From contig JAVMKO010000007.1 of assembly GCA_032164245.1 (NCBI GenBank), positions 2,108,001-2,172,000 on the forward strand: 64,000 bases of DNA, read 5' to 3'. Below are positions 45,480 through 57,690 of the stretch, piece after piece. The translations under genes and the position numbers were made by a program. The notes beneath the pieces are model-generated. The model worked only from the letters and a program-made list of their open reading frames with translations, ran no database searches and was not told the origin of the DNA. Every line of letters begins with the position of its first letter. The stretch's first letter is position 1. The stretch comes from Sternotherus odoratus. Lineage: Eukaryota; Chordata; Testudines; Kinosternidae.

Positions 45480-46320
45480 TTATTCAGTGCCCTTTTGTGA
45501 TTCAGTCTGTCTCCAGCTGTCACTTTGCACATTACAGCCCAGTAAAGGTAATTCAGTTCTCTCAATTAGAACAATTTTGGGAGGAAACTCAAAACACAAC
45601 AGGAGTATTTCTATTTGCCCAACTCTTGTAACCTCATCAAAAAAATATATCAAGTTAGTTTGATAGGATCTATTTTTGATAAACCCATGTTGATTGGCAT
45701 TAATTACATTACTCTCTTTTAATTCTTTATTAATCGAGTCCTGTATCAACCATTCCATTATCTTGCCCAGGGTTCAAAGTCAAACTGACAGACCTATAAT
45801 TACCCAGATTATTTCATTTACCCTTTTAAAATATTGGCACAACATTCATTTTCTTCCATTCTTAAATTAAATTCTTAAATTCCCCCCCTGTCCCTTAATT
45901 TTGAAAATCAACATTAACGATCCAGTGAGTTCCTTGACCAGCTCTTTTTAAAATTTGTAGATGCAAATGATCTGGACTCACTGTTTTAAAGATATCTAAC
46001 TTTAGAAGCTGCTTTGTAACATCTTCCCAAGACACTAGCTGAACAGAAAGTACTATAACATGTTATGGTTACAACATCTGTTTTGTCCCCAAATACAGAA
46101 CAGAAATGTTTGTTGAACACTTCTGCCTTTTCTGCATTATTACTGATAATTCTACCATTTCCATCTAGTGACGGAACAATACCATTGTTAGGATTCTTTT
46201 TATTCCTGTTATACTTTCAAAACTCCTCCTTGTTGTCCTTAACTCTGTTCGTGAGAGTGTTCCCCTTGTGTCCCTTTGTTTCTCTAATCACCTTTCTACA
46301 ATTCATAGCTTCTTGATTTA
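45480..46320 (-). pseudogene. CR1-type LINE reverse transcriptase fragment
   Basis: The minus-strand frame (45758-45480) reads 'KELKESNVINANQHGFIKNR' and 'SYQTNLIYFFDEVT', the CR1/L2-type RT fingers region. Just upstream, in another frame, 'NYRSVSLTL' is the NYRPVSLT motif. The RT catalytic YxDD part is absent, and frameshifts break the copy. It is an isolated old relic in minus orientation. Confidence 0.82.
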
Positions 46321-47190
46321 GACTTGAATGGGGTTCAGAATTTCACCCACTATTATTTGCATAACATGGGGAGCTCTCGCACTAACTCATGCAAAGAGGT
46401 GTAGAGTCACAAAAAAGGTTAATGTGATAGCACTGGGCCATTACATTTTACACTTACTTTAAGGTATTTTTACACTGCCAGATTGGTTTTAAGGTTAGTG
46501 TAAATAAGTGTCAGTGCTCACTGTCTTTATTAAATTTTCTTTTGTACTCACTCTGCTGGGCACTAATAATCCCAATGGGACTTGCTCAGTTTCTTCTCCT
46601 TGCTGCTATTGGCACTGGAGCAGAGCAGAACTCCCCAAATAACTTACTGATAAGCAGTCTGCAAAGTCTGTGGAATGACTGACTCTTTTCAGAGTAATAC
46701 CTTGTCCTAAAACCAGAGTTTTGCATCCATTTTTGCCAGAAGATCGCTCTCACCAAGCTTGTGAACAAGTGCAAATCCCAACCAGTCCACACCATAGACA
46801 AACTCCTTGCTGGGGTTTGGCTTTCTGAGCAAAGAAACCAGCACTGGGTTGACATAGTTTAATGACAGCCGACAACCCCAGCTTCCTCCTTCAGGCCTGC
46901 TCAGCCCACACCCTTAATCCAAGAGAGAGTGAGAGCCCACTCCAGCTTCCCATAGACCCCAATGGGATAATGAATCATTTGCCTCCGAGAGTCAGGAGAG
47001 CCAATTTTCTCCAATGTACAGAACACAGTTCAGCCGTCAGCCTCGAGTTTGAGTGCAACGTGACTGTAAGAAAAGGAACGTAACAGGGGAAAATAATCAC
47101 CTACAATGGAAGGCGTGTTGTAAAACTCCGCAGCCAGCTTTCATATCAGTTATGACCCTGAGAAGCACCTGCCTTAGGGAAGTGAGAACA
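46321..47190. other. Non-coding stretch with an unexplained open minus-strand segment
   Basis: 46586-46855 is open in two minus-strand frames. One frame reads 'NPSKEFVYGVDWLGFALVHK', which looks protein-like, but I recognise no family and see no splice sites. It may be the 5' part of an unassigned retroelement. Confidence 0.35.
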
Positions 47191-47194
47191 GTCC

Positions 47195-47335
47195 ATTAAC
47201 ACAGAGGACTGGGTACCAGAAAAACGGGCTTCTATTTCCAGTTCTCCCATTGTGCAGACATGGGCAAGTCACTTAACCTTCATGTGCCTGTTTTTCTCAT
47301 CTGTAAAATGGGGGGTAATGACGCTTCCCCGACTT
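47195..47335 (+). repeat. MIR-like SINE fragment
   Basis: Shows the MIR core in sense: 'atgggcaagtcacttaacct', 'tgcctgtttttctcatctgt' and 'aaaatgggg'. Confidence 0.8.
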
Positions 47336-47599
47336 TTTAACAGGCTTTCAGTACTATTAGCTCTGAGAATAGTGTTATGGGTGGGAGTGCAATATAGTGA
47401 ATAGTGTTATATGTGGCACTGCTACACAGTCTTACAAGGTCTTTTCCTTGGTGCTTGAGCAAGGAACAGGTTTTGAAGACAGGCTGGTCTGGCATTTTTT
47501 TTGTGTAGCACAGGTTCTTTGAGGAAAGTTGTTGCAGACAGCAAGACTTTGCTCTGTATCTCAGGCGTTGGTGCACGTGAATCACTGCTATTTGGTGTC

Positions 47600-47740
47600 T
47601 GTGTAAACAGAAGAGTTTAGTCTCTGGAGGGTTGTACTACTTTAGTCTTATCCAAATTATGGGTCGCTGGGTGGAGTTTAGCCCCTGTGGTATGCAGGAA
47701 GTCAGACTTGATGCCTTCTGGTCTTAAACTCTATGACGAA
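47600..47740 (+). repeat. CR1-like LINE 3' end fragment
   Basis: Contains 'tgcaggaagtcagacttgat' and 'gccttctggtcttaaactct' followed by 'atgac', an older CR1/L3-type ending similar to that at 1-242. Confidence 0.72.
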
Positions 47741-49630
47741 TCCCTTTAACTAGAGTCTATCCTTGGTGAAGATTTGCTCCCTGGGAACTGTGCCTGTGTT
47801 TGGCTGAGATTCCTGAAAGAAGGGTTGACTGTGGGCTGTTTGTGACCACTTCTGTTCAAGGACTGGCAGATGTGCCTACATAGAAACATTACATTCATAA
47901 AATACACAGACTGTGCCGTGGATTTCTCCTCCGATGGGAAACTGACTTCCAAGACCCTGGAATCTGCTGCCATTTGGCAGAGGGATGACAACAAATAGGT
48001 ACTTATATACTGCTTTTACTACAACCTGGGGTGGCTAGAAGAACCCATACTTTAGTACCAAGGACCTCCCCTATATGAAAATCATCTCCCTGAAATTCAA
48101 AGAGGTTTCTGTACTGAGAACACAGTTCATTCTGTTCACACAATAAAATTTTATGTATTGTTCTGTGGGGAGATACTGACTCTTCCAGGCAGACACCAAG
48201 GGATGCTAGCTTTTCTTACTCACAATGCAGAATTTTCTTATTTCATTTCTAAAAATTTACCATTAACTTTTCTTACTGACATCCTTGTGTTACAGGGAGT
48301 GTTATCAGTGTTATAGGGAGGATGGGGAAATGCTTCTGTTATTCTAAACCTCTGTGTTCATAAATATATATGGGTCAGATCCTCCGCTGGTGGAAATTGA
48401 TGTAGCTCCATGGACTACAATGAAGCGTCACCAATTTACACCATTTTAGGTTCTGGTCCGGTTATAGTTTTAATTTACCTACCACTACTGCCCGCGAATA
48501 AAGCTTATCCTGCTGTTACCAGTAAACGAGAACACCGGTGTTTATTCTACAAAGGGCCATTTTAGTGTCTACTTTAAACCAGCCCTGCTAACGTCTACTC
48601 ACCCATTGATGAAATGAATACAGTTTTTGAACAAGAGAATGTTTCATTAGTAAAGTATCATTAGTTTCTTTTTGGCCATTATAGGAAGGGCAGGCAAGGC
48701 CTGGCTGGTGCATTTTCATAATGACTTTGGATGGCTATCTGAATGCTTTGACTATTGCAGGATCCTCTCTCCAAAATGCTGATATGAATCTGTTCTGAAG
48801 AGCTGGCTTCCCAGACTTTCATGTAATCACATTTTGTTTGCATAGACTTTGGGAGAGGAGTTTTTACTATCATTTGAACAACCATGATAATGTCATGGAC
48901 CAGAACTTCATTGTGCTGTACAAACAGAACAAACCCCCCAGAATCAAACAGCAAATTCTGAATCTCACATACTCAATGGTATAATTCCACTAGCTCATGA
49001 ACAAGCCTTGGGGCCCAAATATTTTTGTTCCCAGCAACACACAAGCGATAAGCGTCATGCTTCGCTTATAGGTTAACAGAAAAAAAGGACAAATTCTGCT
49101 AATACATATTGAGTAGCTGAACTAGCTGTACTGGAAAACCTCACGGGCAGTATGTTGCACCTGCCATAACCTCTGTCTTTGTAAGGAATGAAACAAACTG
49201 CTTTAACCAAAGATGGCAGCACAGAACAGGTCAGCCACGCTTTCTGGGAGCTCTAAATGGGGACACAAAACGATGAACTTCTGCTTTCTGGTTGAAGCCT
49301 GACCCTTCCCATCTGCTCAGCTTCCCATTCTGCTAGTTCAAAAGGACAGTGACCTGGGTAGAAACGTAACACCCTGGTTCCTTGGAACACGAATGAGGGA
49401 CACTCCTTGAGCCAAGTTTCCAGTACGTGCCTCCAAAAATTCAGATTCTGAAATTTTCAAATCACGCTCCGTGTGATGCTAAAGGCCACATGCATGCACA
49501 GAGTGGCTAATCCTGAGGTACAGACCAGAATGTAGGGTGCTATTAGCTCTTTGGTGCACGCAAATGAATTTTTTGAGTAAAAATGCCAGTTCTAATGGCA
49601 TGGCACAGACAGACTTTGACAACAGCCTTT
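47741..49630. other. Non-coding stretch
   Basis: About 1.9 kb of AT-rich, apparently unique sequence. No exon, RNA gene or repeat recognised. Confidence 0.4.
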
Positions 49631-49813
49631 GAGGGGAGAGATAGCTCAGTGGTTTGAGCATTGGCCTGCTAAAACCCAGGGTTGTGAATTCAGTTCTTGA
49701 GGAGGCCAGTTAGGGATCTGGGGCAAAAAATCTGTCAGGGGACAGTACTTGGTCCTGCTAGTGTAGGCAGGGGACTGGACTCGATGACCTTTCAAGGTCC
49801 TTCCAGTTTTAGG
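49631..49813 (+). mobile_element. tRNA-headed SINE with CR1-like tail (chelonian type)
   Basis: The head 'gagagatagctcagtggttt' carries a pol III A box (tagctcagtgg, 49642-49652) and 'gggttgtgaattca' is a B box-like element (49679-49692). The tail 'ggactggactcgatgacctt' then 'tcaaggtccttccagtttta' is CR1-derived, so the SINE probably uses the CR1 machinery. It is a retroelement and not a functional tRNA gene. Confidence 0.88.
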
Positions 49814-51580
49814 AGACCTGCACACAGATTAGTTCTGCACACGGATTTTGCCTATCTACTTTAAATGGCCATTTTTGGTCATTTGGCCCCTGGCTGTCCT
49901 GCTTAATCATCTTAAAACTGAAGAGCGAACATGTGATCATTGATCCTCAAACCATAACCCTATTGTGAGTAGCAGCACCTTTCAGATTTGGCCACTAGGG
50001 GCTTGAACCTTTTTAAAAAACAGCGGGGATGGAAAATCAAATGTCCCCGGCTTCTCGAGCTCAGAGTGCCTCAGAGCTAGCTTTGTCGGAAGTAGAGTCC
50101 CTGTGCCAAGCACAAATCCACAGGGATGTCACATAAGTACCTCTTCAACCTGTTCTCCTCAGACAGTGCTGATACCCGGATCATGCACAAACCTGGCCTT
50201 AATGCTTTGCCACACAGACACCAAGCATGACTGTGCGGCTCCCTAAATGCGGTAGGGGTCCCCACTCTTAGCAGAGCTGCCTGCCTTTTGGCAGTTCACA
50301 TTTTCCTTTTAGAGCAGCTATTTTGTTTTGCAGCTTGGAGAGTGGGGGACGAGAGTTGGGGGGTGTTGAAGTAGGAATTTACATAATCTGATTAAAAGGG
50401 GATTATCCAATGGCTGCTAAACAGCCTTAGTGTGCTTGAGCTAAAAACCTTACTATTCATTGCTCTCACCACCCTGCGGAGAGACTGCACCTGCAGCACT
50501 GGCTAGCTCTCTACTGGGATCTTCAAGGTGGGGAGGAAGGGGATTTTTGAGCCAGGCTGCTTCATGTGTACATAGCCTTTAATTGAACTGTCTGGATTAG
50601 TTTTAAGGAAGCTAAAATGAAAGCAGGGCCAGTTAGCGTTATCGGGAAGGGTCATCGGTTTCTGAAAAGGGCCAACTTGCATCGCTCCTCGTTGGTTTCC
50701 ATTTGGGTGATTTATAATGTCGGATTAGCCAACGAGATCTGCCTAGAAGATAATCTAGACCGAGGTGCTCTGCATGTGCAAGAACTAGCATCCGCCAGTC
50801 TTACCCGCGTTCGTAAGTGGCCAGTGCTAACGAGGGCGGAGTAAACCATGCAGTAGCCATCTCAACCCTGAACCCAAGTGGCCAGTGACAGAAGATCTGT
50901 ACATCACACTAGTGAACGTATCCTTGGGTGGGGGCCAGGCCAGCTTACTCCATAGAGAAGGGGCAGAGGACAGTATTAGTGGGGGAAATGGTACACAGTC
51001 CTGGAGCCACTCCGCCCCCACTATAAACAGGCTTCTGCAGCTGTGAAGTTCCTTCACCACACAGCCCTGGGAACAGCCTGCGTCTAGCCACGAAGGGAGA
51101 GAACGAAACAACAGGGACTAAAATGCCAGCAGCACGCAGATCTCACGGTCACCTCAGACATAAACGGCACCAGGCCACAGCTATTCAGGCAGGCTTTGCT
51201 GAGAGGAGCAATGGGGTGACGCAGATTCGAGGCAGGCCCGAGGCGATGCGAGTGGGTAAAAGGAAACACTTTGAACAACCCACCACCTCTCTATCGTCAC
51301 CGTCCAATGAGGGTGTGCACACTCAGGTTGTGAACGATTGCTCACTACTTCAGTGTCCGCCTGGACTCCTCATGGCGTCTGGAGACACAAACCCACAGCC
51401 ATGAAAAATGCTCTTTTTAAAATGTACGTCTGGCCAGAAGCTGCACTTCTTTAGATTCAGAATTCACCACACTGCTCCAGCATTTTTGATCATATCAGCA
51501 TTCTCGGTATCTGGTTATGTAACGGCCACCCTAAAAAAAGCTACAGTTGGTTCAGAACACAGCAGCTCATCTTCTCAGTA
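49814..51580. other. Non-coding stretch
   Basis: No gene recognised; short open frames at 50617-51404 lack any recognised domain. Confidence 0.4.
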
Positions 51581-51592
51581 ACAGACCACTTA

Positions 51593-51715
51593 AGAAAGTG
51601 AGGAATACTTGTAGCACCTTAGAGACTAACCAGTTTATTTCAGCATAAGCTTTCGTGGGCTATAGCCCACTTCATCTCTAAGGTGGATACAGACTAACAC
51701 AGCTGCTATTCTTAA
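51593..51715. mobile_element. Hairpin retroelement, family A, 123 bp
   Basis: Flanked by the perfect 12-bp duplication acagaccactta (51581-51592 and 51716-51727). It runs from 'agaaagtgaggaatacttgt' to 'gactaacacagctgctattc'. The stem-loop and GAAA are intact on the minus strand (51678-51641), but the first box is GAGATGA and the base at the cleavage position is G. Confidence 0.8.
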
Positions 51716-51727
51716 ACAGACCACTTA

Positions 51728-52585
51728 GTCCCTCACTTTGCTGTCTTCAGCCACTCCACATCCAATACTGAGTCATAGTCAAGATTTTGGTCCCCATCTT
51801 TGGTCCCCCCGCCTCAAAGCCATCCACAGGATTGGCTGCTGCTGGCTAGGGGATCATCTTACAGTCTTGCATGATCATAACCTCCCATACCAGCTATGAT
51901 CCACTGAAGGAATGCAGCCGTCACCTCCAGAGTGCACAGGCATTAGGGCACTTTCAATGACTTGGCCCGTGAATCCGGAACTTGCGCCCAGAGAAGATTG
52001 TGAGCCTCTCATCAAATCAGAAGTTTGACTTTGAAAGGGAACAAAAAGATGAAAACCCTACAGTGCACCTACAATCTCCAGCCAACGCCCAAGAGGAAAA
52101 GAATGACCCGCATATGTCCCATATCAGTCACATCGCTTAATGAACAACTGGACGATGCAAGTGACATGAGCGGTATAAAAATCTATACACTACAGAATAG
52201 CACAGACAAGAGGATCATAATGGTCCCTCTTCTGGACTCACCATCTAGGACTCCCTAATACATCTTGTAAGATGCCCAGATACCACATAGGGGGGAATCA
52301 GACAAAAACTCACCCCTGAACTTTGGTATAACTCAGATTCAAATCCAAATGTAGCAACTGGTCTGGATCTCTAGAAGCTACACCAGATCCCTGGATCCAA
52401 ACACTCCTGAACTTTGGGAGAGTTCAGCTCTGTGTCCATATTAAGCTCTCCTGATCACCCTCGCCATTTTGACTTTGTCCGGATATCTCCAGAACGAGGG
52501 CCAGCCTGTGATACCCTAACACAAAATAAATACCTTACGCCAGGGATAGTTCCACTGGAATTCATGGGCCCATTCTATTCTTATT
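51728..52585. other. Non-coding stretch
   Basis: Nothing recognised. Confidence 0.4.
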
Positions 52586-52684
52586 ATTTACTAGCGAAAA
52601 TACCCGGCGTTGTTCGGATCCGTCGGAGGCGGGGAGGGGGCAGAGAGCTGAGCGAGTGCGGGGTCCGTTGGAGGGGGCAGAGAG

Positions 52685-53170
52685 CAAACCTGACATCCCC
52701 ACCTCACCCCCCGACCAAACCCGACACCCCCACCTCACTTACCCCTCGACCAACCCCGACTCATATTTTCACCCCCCACCCAAACCCAACACCCCCACGT
52801 CACCCCCCTACCAACACCCGCTGACCAACACCCACACCTCACCCCCGTAGATCAAACCTGACACACCCACCTTACTTTCCCCCCAACCAAACCCGACACC
52901 CCTACCACCACAAACAAGCCCGACACCCACACCTCACTTACCCCTCGACCAACCCCGACCCCCCTCCTCGCCCCCCCAAACAAACCCAACACCCCCCTTA
53001 CCCCCCCACCAAACCCAACACCCCCTGACCAACCCCAACACCCACACCTCACCCCTCACCCACCCCGACACCTTCCCACCCCCCCAGACCAAACCCAACA
53101 CCCCCGGCTCACTTACCCCCCCGACCAAACCCGACACCCCCACCTCACTTACCCTCCGACCAAACCCAAC
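52685..53170. repeat. C-rich minisatellite
   Basis: Degenerate tandem units of roughly 30-40 bp built on 'accaaacccgacacccccac' and 'ctcacttacccctcgacc'. The strand asymmetry is strong: one strand has almost no G. Confidence 0.85.
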
Positions 53171-53187
53171 TCAGGTCCGTCAGAGGT

Positions 53188-53330
53188 GGGGAGGGGGCAG
53201 AGAGCTGAGCGAGTGCGGGGTCCGTTGGAGGGGGGAGGGGGCAGAGAGCTGAGCGAGTGCGGGGGTCTGTTGGAGGGGGGAGGGGGCAGAGAGCTGAGCG
53301 AGTGCGGGGTCCGTTGGAGGGGGGTATTAT
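53188..53330. repeat. G-rich minisatellite, about 45-bp unit
   Basis: Three near-identical units containing 'ggcagagagctgagcgagtg' and 'ggggtccgttggagggggga'. A related unit lies at 52620-52690, on the other side of the C-rich array. Confidence 0.88.
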
Positions 53331-53565
53331 GACATCATAACTATGTCACAGAGAACAGCAGCTGCCCAGCTGATGTGATTGGCCTTTAAATAATTTCACC
53401 CCTGGGGGGGCGTCAGAGGTGAGATTTGAAAAATTTTCGACTCTTACCCTGATTAGGACCCTAAGACCTCTAACTGTACCAAATTTCAAGTCTCTAGCTC
53501 AAACGGTGTGGAAGGAGTAAGCGCACATACATACATGTATACACCATTTGACTTATATATATATA

Positions 53566-53790
53566 GATTTGTATTACGGTAGTGTCTTGAGACCCCATTG
53601 TGCAAGGCGTGTACAGAAACATAAAGAACAATTCCCTCCCCCAAAGAGCTTAAAATCTAAAAAGGCAACACACAGAGATGGGAAACAGAGGCAGCGAGAG
53701 GTGAAGTAACTCACCAACGTCATACAGCAGGTAAGTGAAAGAGCCAGGAATAGAAGCCAGACACTCTGAGCCCCTGGCCGGGTCCCTCCC
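53566..53790 (-). repeat. MIR/L3-like SINE fragment
   Basis: Contains 'gaccccattgtgcaaggcgt', 'caaagagcttaaaatctaaa', then 'gtgaagtaactcaccaacgt' and 'gagccaggaatagaagccag', the usual antisense order of this old repeat. Confidence 0.65.
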
Positions 53791-55280
53791 CCCTTGACTA
53801 CACTGCTGCTTGTGGAAGGAGGTGCTAGAAGCCCTAAGTGTCTGGCTTCTCATGATGTCCCTGGGACAAAGACCATTTTCACTGAGAACAATCATGCTGC
53901 TAAATGGATACACAACAGCAGCATCTGTTGTCTCCATCCCATATTCCCGCAGGCAGAACCTTTCGGATGTTACCCTGAACTTTGCAGTGGGTCAATAAAA
54001 CTTCCTCTCAGACAAATCACTCTTTCTCCGCGCCTTTGTGCCGCAGGGAGCTCTCAGATCCCTTTATCTGCCATCCGTTCCCCAGGTACACAGAGTCAAC
54101 CTCCCTGGAAAAACAAACGGTCGAGAAAGGAAAGACAAGCTTCTCTTGAGCAGCAGGTACATTTCCCACCATAAATCTCTACCCATCACCCCCCAGTCCT
54201 GCAAACAACTGAGGCTGCTTGCTCCAGCACAATTGCCAGGCCGAGGAAACACATTCAACCTCAGGGCCACTGTGGACAGTCTCTGGTAGCCATAAGTGAC
54301 TAGAATGGTGGTGTAGCAATGGCTGTTGTTCCTAAAACTAACCTGATGTGTCGCTTGTTTCTTGTATCAAAAAGGACACCCCAGAGAGAGCCCCCTCCCT
54401 CCATTTGTTTGCACCGCTGAACAACCGCCCAGCATAGAGGACAGTTCAGTTCTGAAGCCCTCGTGTTATTTATGAGGCTGGAAATCGGAGCAGTTTGGTT
54501 CATCGCCAGGAAATGGCACTGATTGGAAGGCAGGAGGGGAGGGCGTGTGCTTGGCTCTCCATTCCCTATTCATTGTGAGAAGAGGATCACTCCAGCTAAC
54601 TGGCCCGTGGAGATAAGGATTTCAGACAATCTGCATTAGCCTGATAAGGACGGTTGGCATTGCAGAAAGATTATTTGTTAAGACCCTCAGTCAAATAAAA
54701 TACAGTCAAAGGGCTTATCGCGGGAACTCATTTCCCACTCCCCAACCATGTCCACCCCACCACTTTTTCTATAAATAAAGCCCCCTGCTTGTGGCCCATC
54801 TATCCAGGGAGGGTACATGGAGTGGGCGTTTGGTCCCCAGGGGAGAATATCCTCTTTTTTCGCTCTCTCATTGTTCGAATTATTGCTAGGATTCAAATGA
54901 GCTGGAAGGGTAGAAATGTGTTCTTGTTTAAAAACACGGCTGGTGTAAGTCACCATGAAGTCACCAGCATGGCCCCAGCCAGGATCTGGCCCACGGGGGA
55001 GGGGGGGGGGCTGTGTTTCTCTCTCTCGTTTTACTGCTCCCCCTCCAAAAAGTAAACCCATCTCTAACATCCAGACCCCGGGGACTTCTGAGCCGCAAGC
55101 AGCCCTTCCCTTCCCGCTTCACACAAAGCCAGGCAGGTGTTTGCAAGAGGCGCTGCTGTGACTCCTGTTTTATTGTTCTTTCCTCTACCCCTTTGCAGTG
55201 CAGAATTCTTTAAACTGCATACACACAGGCTGTTCCCCCTCCCCCTCCGAATCTCACCCCCCCACTGATATCACCCCTCT
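53791..55280. other. Non-coding stretch
   Basis: No gene recognised; several overlapping open frames (up to 127 codons) on both strands share no conserved feature. Confidence 0.4.
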
Positions 55281-55288
55281 TCCCCTGA

Positions 55289-55925
55289 GGTGGATTAAGG
55301 TTTCCTGGGGCCCTGGGCCAGAACAAGTGGGGACCCCTCCTCACCCCTTCCACGTGACCCCCCTCTATGGCCCCACCCCTTTCTGCCCCTTCCCCTGGGC
55401 CCCACCCCTGTTCCACTCAGGGTCCCCCTCCCCCATGCAGCCCCAAGACCGGAGAAGCTCTGTCCCCACCGTCCCTGAGGCCGCAGCAGGAAACAAGACC
55501 TCCTCCAGTCCTGGGGCTGCAGCGGGAGTCCCAGTAGCGAGGTTTCCCCTGCTGCCCCCCAGCTTCTGCCAGGTACAGGTTGGGGGCACTGAGGGATTCC
55601 CCTGCTGCCCCCCAGCTTCTGCTGAGAACCAGGGGGGGAGGGGTGCTGGGGCTTCCCTGCCACTCCTAACTACTGCCAGGGACAGGGTCCGAGGGTACTG
55701 GGGCTTCCCCTGCTGCTCCTGGGGAATGGGGTCAGGGACATGGGAGTTGCCCCCCCTCCCCCAGCCACCAAGAAGTGGGGTCAGGGACATGGGGTTTTCC
55801 CCCACCTTGCTGCTGGGGAGTGGGGTCAGGGAAGGGGGGTGCTTCCCCCACAGCTGCGCCATCCCCCCCACCCAGGGCTGGTGCCTGGGAGCAGGGAAAG
55901 CGCCCAGCACCTCCCAGGGGAGGGC
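55289..55925. repeat. GC-rich degenerate tandem repeat
   Basis: Units such as 'ggggtcagggacatggg' (55728, 55779) and 'ctgctgccccccagcttctg' (55547, 55601) recur. This gives a 263-codon plus-strand frame and a 181-codon minus-strand frame, both low complexity and overlapping, which I do not regard as genes. The left edge ('ggtttcctggggccctgggc') resembles the end of an interspersed repeat. Confidence 0.5.
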
Positions 55926-56470
55926 TCAGCATGGGAACAACCCAAACAACTTGTCTCTGCAGAAGACCCCCTCTCTAGTCAGGGCCTGAGCAGTCCCACT
56001 GGAATAAGCAGGACTAACCCCAGAATGGAGCAGGACTCAACATAAGGGTGGCCAAGTCTCTTCCTTCGTTAGGGGAGTTTCCAAGTGCCCAGTCAAATGA
56101 ACTAATAATAAACAATTGCAATAATGGCAGCTACCTGCCAACGAGGGCTCATTACAGTGCCTGAAGGAAATGAAGGTAGAAAAGAGAATAAAGGCCAGTC
56201 GCCTCTCTCACTCCCGGCTCAGGACACAGTCCTCGGAGGGCTGCGAAATGTACAAGCACAAATTTATGACAGACTTCAGAGAAGTGATACCAGGCCTGAG
56301 CTGGTCTCCCAGCCTCCTGTGTTATTAAAGCGACTTCCAGAACATTCCCTTTAGGGCAGAGGACGGAATAGCCACAGCCTGGCGCAGCGTCATGGAGTTT
56401 CCAGTTACCACTGGAAACATAGGACATCATCACACTGCTCACTTCAGGAAGGCCACCTTCCTCTTCTAAA

Positions 56471-57002
56471 TCAACGGTGGGCCTACGTCTGATTGTTAAT
56501 CAGGAGCTGCTGCAGTGCCATCCAGCGCTGCTCCTGGACGCGGCCCGCTGAGGCTCTGGGAGCGGGGAGAGGCGGGAGTAAGCGGCATGGTAAGGGGCTG
56601 GGGCCAAGGGGTAGCGGGGGTTGGATAAGGGGCAGGGAGTCCCCGGGGGCAGTCAGGGGATGGGGAACGGCGGGGGGGGGGAGGGTTGGATAGGGCATGG
56701 GAGTCCCGTGGGTCTGTTGGGAGGTAGGGGTGAGGAGTTGGTGGATAGGGATTGGGACAGTGACCAGGGGGGTTGGTAGGCGGTAGGGTCCCAGGGTGGT
56801 GGTTGGGGGAAGTCTCAGGTGGGGGCATTCGGGGACAAGGAGCAGGACAGGTTAGGGATTCTGAGGGGGGCGGGAAGTGGGTGGGAGTCAGATAGGGGCG
56901 GGGCCAGGCTGTTTGGAGAGACACAACCTTCCCTACCTGGCCCTTCATATAATTTTGGAACACCGATGTGGCCCTCAGGCCAAAAACGTTTGCCCACCCC
57001 CT
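56471..57002. mobile_element. hAT-type non-autonomous element, 532 bp
   Basis: Right end 'caaaaacgtttgcccacccc' and left end 'tcaacggtgggcc' are diverged inverted repeats of the same family as the element at 17738-18415. Flanks cttctaaa (56463-56470) and cttctagc (57003-57010) match at 6 of 8 bases. The interior is a G-rich degenerate array ('ggggcagtcagggg'). Confidence 0.75.
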
Positions 57003-57010
57003 CTTCTAGC

Positions 57011-57379
57011 CGACAGGTTTTTATTACATGGATGCCATCATTTGTCATCAAAATTTCATGGTATTCTAAATTTGTCTAACCCGATCTATTCAAAATCACT
57101 TTGACTTACGACATGAGTAATTCAGCCATCATTGCTACGCTCACCCTTGTCAGAAGATAGTGAATTTTGCTTCGGGAAGATCCCAACGGACCAGAAAGTC
57201 AAGTAAATACATTTTCTCTCTCCACTTCGCAGCTTCCCCTTATGTTTTAATTTTAGTTAAACTTTGGTACCTAACACCGTCTTTGTGCTCTGCAAAGAGG
57301 AGGCTTTTTTCTACATCTTCTTCCATCAGAGTATCCCAAAGCACCTTGCAAACAGTGACAACCTTCCAATACACACGCA
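57011..57379. other. Non-coding stretch
   Basis: No recognised feature. Confidence 0.4.
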
Positions 57380-57540
57380 AGGCAGGAAAGGCCTATTTTA
57401 CAAGTAGGTCGTAAAGAGAGGCCAGCAGGTTGTGTGACTTGACCAAAATCACATTATGAACAACTGCCAGTCAGGAAGAAAACAGAGATCAGATTCCCAG
57501 CCAACCATTGTACCCAGACTCCTCCTCTCGGTCCTTCCTA
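57380..57540 (-). repeat. MIR-like SINE fragment
   Basis: Contains 'tgtgtgacttgaccaaaatc' and 'gaaaacagagatcagattcc', the reverse complement of the MIR core in a strongly diverged form. Confidence 0.5.
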
Positions 57541-57690
57541 GGGTTATAAGTCACACAGCTGTAGATTTTCCTTTGATGCATAGATCTGAGAGCTAAATTA
57601 TTCAGTTGTTTTGAATGGCTATTGCATAGCCTCAGATTCTTGAGCACAGTTCTGGGGCTGCACAATAAACAGGCCCATGTGACTATATGT

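Larger units (their letters stand above)
52588..53565 (+). mobile_element. Unclassified retroelement-like copy with two internal minisatellites and a (TA)n-GATT tail
   Basis: Begins 'tactagcgaaaatacccggc' and ends after 'ccatttgacttatatatata' in 'gattt'. The 3' part ('taccaaatttcaagtctcta', 'gcgcacatacatacatgtat') has the look of a non-LTR retroelement 3' end. The interior is replaced by two tandem arrays: a G-rich unit containing 'gcagagagctgagcgagtgc' (at 52640-52690 and 53188-53325) and a C-rich unit containing 'caaacccgacacccccacct' (about 52685-53170). No coding frame is left. Confidence 0.55.

Noticed and set aside
49631..49710. tRNA gene
   Set aside because: A and B boxes belong to a SINE head; there is no complete cloverleaf and it continues into a CR1-like tail.
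52685..53330. CRISPR-like array
   Set aside because: Repeats are contiguous degenerate minisatellite units without unique spacers, in a vertebrate genome.
55198..55989. 263-codon plus-strand open frame
   Set aside because: Built on GC-rich degenerate tandem units, Pro/Gly/Ser-biased, with an equally long overlapping minus-strand frame.
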